Source: Pseudomonas alkylphenolica | Lineage (GTDB): Bacteria > Pseudomonadota > Gammaproteobacteria > Pseudomonadales > Pseudomonadaceae | Direction of reading: 5' to 3' | DNA: 64,000 nucleotides | NCBI RefSeq assembly: GCF_000746525.1 | Contig: NZ_CP009048.1 | Location: 1,543,501 to 1,607,500, forward strand | In this document: in pieces, positions 60,066 through 64,000 of the stretch | How positions within the stretch are numbered: position 1 is the first letter of the stretch | How the letters are laid out: the number at the start of each line of letters is the position of its first letter | Position numbers and translations under genes: made by a program | Notes under the pieces: generated by a model | Told to the model about the DNA's origin: nothing | Databases searched by the model: none | What the model saw: only the letters and a program-made list of their open reading frames with translations

Positions 60066-60833
60066 TCAGTCGTAAATAACTTTCTTCTTCCAGTCTTCCG
60101 TTGTATCGGTCTTCAGGCCTTCCGTCAGCTCGTTCACTTCGTCCTCGGCAGGTTCGAGCTGGCTCAGCACCTGGGCATTGGCCCGGGCCAGCAGCTTTTC
60201 CATGTACTCAAGCTGCTCGCGGTACACCGCAGGATCCGGCTGTTTGCGCAGGTACTGGACGCCGCGTTCGAAGGCCAGGCGTGCATGCCCTGGCTGGTTC
60301 TGCTGCAGCGCCTGCTGGCCGAGGTTGTTGAAAAACTCGATGTGCAGCAAGACCAGGATGTGGCGGATTTCCTTGACCCAGTACTTGGCCTCGTTGGTCG
60401 GCAGAAAGCCTTCTTGCGCCGCGCGGGTGATCTGATTGTGCATGCCTTCAAGCAGAAAACGTACATCCTTGGCCCGGGCTTCGGTCTGGATCGGCGCGGG
60501 CGGGTTATTCACCGGCAGCGCTTCGCCCTTGGCGATCAGGCCTTCAAGCTCGGCAATGCGCGCGCGGATTGTGCGGCTGTGCTTGTCCAGAGCCAGCTGG
60601 CGCTGGTTGAGGTTGAGTTCGAGGCGGGTCAACAGCAGCTTCAAGGCCGGGGTCATCAATTGGCCCGGGAAGGTTTCGGTGATCTCGCCACAACGGCGCA
60701 AGCGTTCAGCCAGCTCGATCTTCAGCCGGGCGCGCTCGAGCTTGTTGTTCTCGACCACATTGTTGAGGTAGCCGATCACGATCAATAACGCGATCCCCGC
60801 CACGATAAGCAGGGTGATCATAAGTGGTGTCAC
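60066..60833 (-). CDS. conserved hypothetical, N-terminal membrane helix and helical body
   Basis: A 255-residue protein: one membrane helix at residues 5-22 (MITLLIVAGIALLIVIGYL) and then a largely helical, charged body with TPR-like stretches (RLAFERGVQYLRKQPDPAVYREQLEYMEKLL). Probably anchored in the inner membrane with the rest in the cytoplasm. No function is known to me. Codon use is normal. Confidence 0.7.
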   Translation of the reverse strand: MTPLMITLLIVAGIALLIVIGYLNNVVENNKLERARLKIELAERLRRCGEITETFPGQLMTPALKLLLTRLELNLNQRQLALDKHSRTIRARIAELEGLIAKGEALPVNNPPAPIQTEARAKDVRFLLEGMHNQITRAAQEGFLPTNEAKYWVKEIRHILVLLHIEFFNNLGQQALQQNQPGHARLAFERGVQYLRKQPDPAVYREQLEYMEKLLARANAQVLSQLEPAEDEVNELTEGLKTDTTEDWKKKVIYD

Positions 60834-61169
60834 CGTTAACGCCTCATACAGGATGATTTACCAATTGAGTGTAGTGGCTAAGCTTTTGGCCGGATAGAGC
60901 TGTTTGGCGGTTCTCAGGGGCTCCCTGATGGCATTTTGCTCTTCGATTGCCGCAGCCATAGGGGTTTCAGCCTGGGCAGGATGTCAGAAAATAATCGTCA
61001 AGACTCAGGCGCGTGAATCTGTGCACAGCACTGCAAAGCATCGGGAAGTCATTGATTTAAATAAATTTGTACGCAGGGGTTGACGACTTTCCAAAGCATC
61101 CCTAGAATGCGCGCCACTTGCAGCGTAAAGCACACAGCGAAACGCGGCAGGGAGTGAATGTTGTAGCGT
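60834..61169 (+). other. 336-base gap with tRNA promoter
   Basis: No gene supported. The last part holds the strong tRNA promoter described next; the first 230 bases have no recognisable element. Confidence 0.5.
61080..61108 (+). promoter_or_regulatory. sigma-70 promoter of the tRNA-Glu/tRNA-Gly operon
   Basis: TTGACG (61080-61085) and TAGAAT (61103-61108) with exactly 17 bases between, followed by the G+C-rich discriminator GCGCGCC. It is the best promoter in the window. Confidence 0.85.
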
Positions 61170-61245
61170 GTCCCCTTCGTCTAGTGGCCTAGGACACCGC
61201 CCTTTCACGGCGGTAACAGGGGTTCGAGTCCCCTAGGGGACGCCA
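61170..61245 (+). tRNA. tRNA-Glu (TTC)
   Basis: A complete 76-base tRNA from GTCCCCTTCGTC to GGGGACGCCA. The anticodon loop CTTTCAC gives TTC. Acceptor stem, D-arm and T-arm (GGGGTTCGAGTCCCC) all pair. Confidence 0.97.
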
Positions 61246-61247
61246 AT

Positions 61248-61323
<76 letters not shown>

Positions 61324-61349
61324 GATTCAATCGGCGCAAGCCGGTCAAG

Positions 61350-61375
61350 AAAGAGGCCCAAGGGCCTCTTTTTTT
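61350..61375 (+). terminator. rho-independent terminator after the tRNA pair
   Basis: AAAGAGGCC and GGGCCTCTTT form a stem with a short CAA loop and a T-run. Confidence 0.9.
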
Positions 61376-61555
61376 GTGCCTGAAATTCCTGTCCCTGGCG
61401 TTTTTCGCCCCTCTCGTAGTCCAGCCTCTGTCTCAACGCACCTGTTATTTCTGTCAGTTTTCAGCTTGAGCGAATTGGCGTTCAATCTCTCGTGACCGCT
61501 CGGGTGGCCCAAGGCAAGGCCATCACGGTGTCGTTTCGATCGGACGGGAGCATCC

Positions 61556-63346
61556 ATGGACGTGCGCAGAAAGCCGACTCATCTCTTCAGCGAAGTAGCC
61601 CTTCCTGTGCCGGAAGTACCGGCGATCATCAGGGATGACCAAGGGGTGGAGAATCCCGACGGTATTGTCGCGCGTGCCGTGCTCAATGATGACCTTGAGG
61701 TGGTGGTGCCCGCCTGGCCATTCTCGGATGACCCAAGAATTACCAGGGAAACTGTTTCTATCGGTTGGCGTATCGCCGGCTCGGAGTTTGTCTCGGTGAG
61801 AGATCAGGAGTACCCGACTCCCGTCGAGCCGGGCGACAAGGTTCTAACGGTGCCACAGAGATATCTGGTTCATGGCACTTATGACCTGTCCTATCGGATC
61901 AATCAGGGCGGTAACCTGAATTTCTCGCTGATCAAGCGGGTCACCGTCGATACCGTACCGCCCCACGACCATCAACAGCCAGCAGGAGCGCGCTACCCTG
62001 ATGAACTGCTCGGGGTCATCACTGACGACTACCTGACACAGCATGGCCAGGTGCTGGTCACGGTACCTTCCTATAGCAGTATGCGGGCATTCGACCGGGC
62101 GGTGTTCTTCTGGGCCAATGCCGATCCCATGCCGGGTGATACGCCCATCGCTGGCGAGCAGGTGTTCAGTCAGGACGATATTGACAACCGGCGCTTACTC
62201 CTCCCTCTGACTGAAGAGGTGATACGTGACAGTGGTGCAGGGCAGCGCTTTCTGTTCTATCGGCTGTACGACCTGGCTGGCAACGAAAGCCCGTTGTCAT
62301 ATTCGGCCGGCATTGGCGTTGACCTGGTGCCATCTCCGGAAAACCTGCCAGCGCCGCGTATCCCCCTGTCGGCGCGCGGCTTGATCGACCGCCAGCATGC
62401 CCGTGAAGGTGCCACCAGCCAGGGCGGGGTGACGGTCGAGATCGACCGTTACGACAACGCTGAGGCTTCGCATTTCATCATCGTCAACTGGGGGGGCGGC
62501 GAGTTGACGGAGTTTGCGGTGGACCCCAACGGCTTTCCGCTGACAATCTTCGTGCCCTGGCGGGAGCTGACGGCCAACGGTTTGGGGCCTGGCACGGCGC
62601 GGGTGAGCTATCAGATTCGTTTTGGTGGGTCGCTGTCGCCTAAATCCCCCGAAGTGTCGGTCCCCTTCGATTTCACCGTCGCTGGCCAGGATCATGGCAA
62701 TGCCCCGGCCCTGCTCAACAATGACCTGGCCAGACTGGAAGTACGTGGCGAGGTCTCTGATCTGCCGAACACGCTGACTGCCCAGGATCAGGGGCGCGAT
62801 GCCCGGGTGCTGCTGGCGTTGTTCGACGATCCGCAGCCGGGTGAATGGCTTGAGGTGTTCTGGGGCGCGGTGGCCGAGCCGGCCGCCCGTTATCAGGTGC
62901 AGCCGGGCGATGCGGCCGGTAAGCCGCTGACGCTGACTGTGCCTTGGGCAATCGTTGAGCAGGACAAGAACAACGTAGCCTTGCCGGTCTCCTACGTCAC
63001 GGATAACGGCATCAATCAGCAACTGGCGCCAGCGACTGCGGTGCAAGTGCTGATTGTTCCCATCGAAGGGCTGCAGACCCCGGGCTTCCCTCATGCCGAC
63101 ATTCAGGGCTATCTCAATTGCTGCGCCAGGCCGCGTATCTGGGAAGGGGTGACTATCAGGGTCGAAGGCAATCCGGCTTTCGCCGCCAGCGATCTGGTGG
63201 AAGTTCATTGTCAGGGTTATGCAGACCTTGGCTCGCTTGAACCGATTGAAGGCACGTTGTGGTCGCAGCGCAAGATGCTGAGCGCCGCTGAAGCGCTCAA
63301 TGGTTTTGATGTTGTGGTGCCTTACGCACCAACGATGATCAGGTAG
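61556..63346 (+). pseudogene. large Ig-like/RCC1-type repeat protein, 5' part of a frameshifted gene
   Basis: A 596-residue frame that breaks off at a stop codon (63344-63346). It is made of repeating beta-rich modules: runs such as VDTVPPHDHQQPAGARYPDELLG, then VTVPSYSSMRAFDRA and FTVAGQDHGNAPALLN suggest Ig-like units of ~100 residues. Just past the stop, the +1 frame continues as AAFIAHRDDGRVRGWGNSAF and then RCC1-like repeats, so a single-base loss near 63330 (gcacc|aacgat) seems to split one gene. GGGAG precedes the ATG. There is no homopolymer at the site. It may be a sequencing error or a real decay. Confidence 0.7.
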
Positions 63347-63990
63347 CGCTCAATCCGGCCAACATCATCGGCAGTGGCGCCGACACCACACTGACCGGCA
63401 CCGCAGCGTTTATCGCCCATCGCGATGACGGACGCGTGCGTGGCTGGGGCAATAGTGCCTTCGGCGCCACTATTGATCCGACGATCCGCACCCTCAATGA
63501 CATCGTCGAAGTCAGTTGCACCACCAGTGCCTATGCGATACGTCGGGTCGGCGGGGTTGTCACGGTGTGGGGCAATACCAGCAATGGCGGCAGCATGGGC
63601 GCTGTTTCGCCAGACGGCTTCACCACGGTAGTGGCCAATGGTGTCGCATTCGCCGGCATCAAAACCAGTGGGCATGTGGTGGCGTGGGGCGTTGCAGCAT
63701 CCGGTGGTACGGTGCCCGCTCCCATCAACGCCTACACCGACATCGTCAAGGTCGTGGGGGCGAGTACCGCGTTCGCAGCCTTGCGGGCTACCGGTCATGT
63801 GGTGGCGTGGGGCGCTGCGACCCTGGGCGGCAACGTCCCGGGGCCGATCGCTGCACTGGCTGATGTTGATGATATCAAGGGCAATTTCAAAGCCTTTGCC
63901 GCCCGGCGCCGCAACGGAACTGTCGTGGCCTGGGGCGATCCCGCATACGGCGGTAATGCCACCCCTGTCGGGTGGCACGCCGCCCCTTAG
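63347..63990 (+). pseudogene. RCC1-like repeat region, 3' part of the same frameshifted gene
   Basis: In the frame opening at about 63310, repeated blades read AAFIAHRDDGRVRGWGN, AYAIRRVGGVVTVWGN, AFAGIKTSGHVVAWG, AFAALRATGHVVAWG and AFAARRRNGTVVAWG, i.e. at least five copies of a ~50-residue unit with the xGxVxxWG core of RCC1/BLIP-II propellers. No start codon with a ribosome-binding site is suited to the fragment, so it is not an independent gene. The stop at 63990 may itself be another frame break: removing one base near 63980 gives GGTPPLSYSS onwards. The true end could lie past the window. Confidence 0.65.
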
Positions 63991-64000
63991 CTACAGCTCG

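Overview
The window is chromosomal DNA from a Pseudomonas, most likely of the P. putida/P. fluorescens lineages. This rests on high-GC coding sequence, Pseudomonas-type gene neighbourhoods (end of an O-antigen locus then comEA; earP-efp; ohr-ohrR; class II DAHP synthase near tpm-htpX-alaA-msrB) and many copies of the short palindromic REP element of the type GTGGGAGCGGGCTTGCCCCG. No prophage, insertion sequence, CRISPR array or secretion system is visible. It is mostly core chromosome with two less typical patches at its ends: an A+T-rich methyltransferase gene (640-1278) and a broken repeat protein beside a tRNA pair (61556-63990).

Layout. 1-2.1 kb: 3' end of a WbpM-type sugar-nucleotide dehydratase, a methyltransferase and a comEA-like gene. 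2.2-8.3 kb: short-chain dehydrogenases, pyrF, a CurA-type reductase, an InaA/WaaP-type kinase and an MFS exporter divergent from a MocR-type regulator. 9.9-23.6 kb: BenE transporter, glutathione transferase, glutaredoxin-like protein, folE, Smr protein, isochorismatase-fold protein, prmB, aroC, MFS transporter, a degenerate acireductone-dioxygenase relative, ankyrin protein and ZIP transporter. 23.6-32 kb: ogt, an LTA-synthase-like sulfatase, RraB, a cytochrome c, a glutamine amidotransferase, CorA, PlsC and a crotonase. 32.3-38.5 kb: tRNA-Ser, a TonB-dependent receptor, an MFS exporter and an SDR/LysR divergent pair. 38.6-42.5 kb: a Gre-type factor, earP-efp and ohr-ohrR. 42.5-49 kb: two LysR regulators flanking a TauE exporter, a YcaQ-type glycosylase, DAHP synthase and a spermidine-synthase-like protein. 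49-60.8 kb: a DEAD-box helicase with a long structured leader, a DODA-type dioxygenase, tpm, htpX, alaA, msrB, glutathione peroxidase, a hybrid histidine kinase, a DUF815 ATPase and free-methionine-sulfoxide reductase. 61.2-64 kb: tRNA-Glu and tRNA-Gly, then the interrupted RCC1-like gene.

Functional links. aroC and DAHP synthase are both shikimate-pathway genes but lie 28 kb apart. earP and efp are enzyme and substrate: EarP rhamnosylates Arg32 of EF-P. ohr and ohrR form a peroxide-sensing pair with two matching operator regions. msrB, gpx and the GAF-domain msrC cluster around a hybrid kinase and suggest a redox-repair neighbourhood.

I found no clear, wholly new multigene system. The best second-look items are two proteins whose family active sites are altered (acireductone dioxygenase relative at 20018; isochorismatase-fold protein at 13968 with Ser at the usual Cys position), the frameshifted RCC1-like gene, two conserved-looking tiny membrane proteins, the helicase leader, and a pair of TTTTCAC repeats plus a 19-bp palindrome in front of the InaA-type kinase. 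Proposed starts rely on visible ribosome-binding sites; all functional calls come from reading the proteins, not from database searches.
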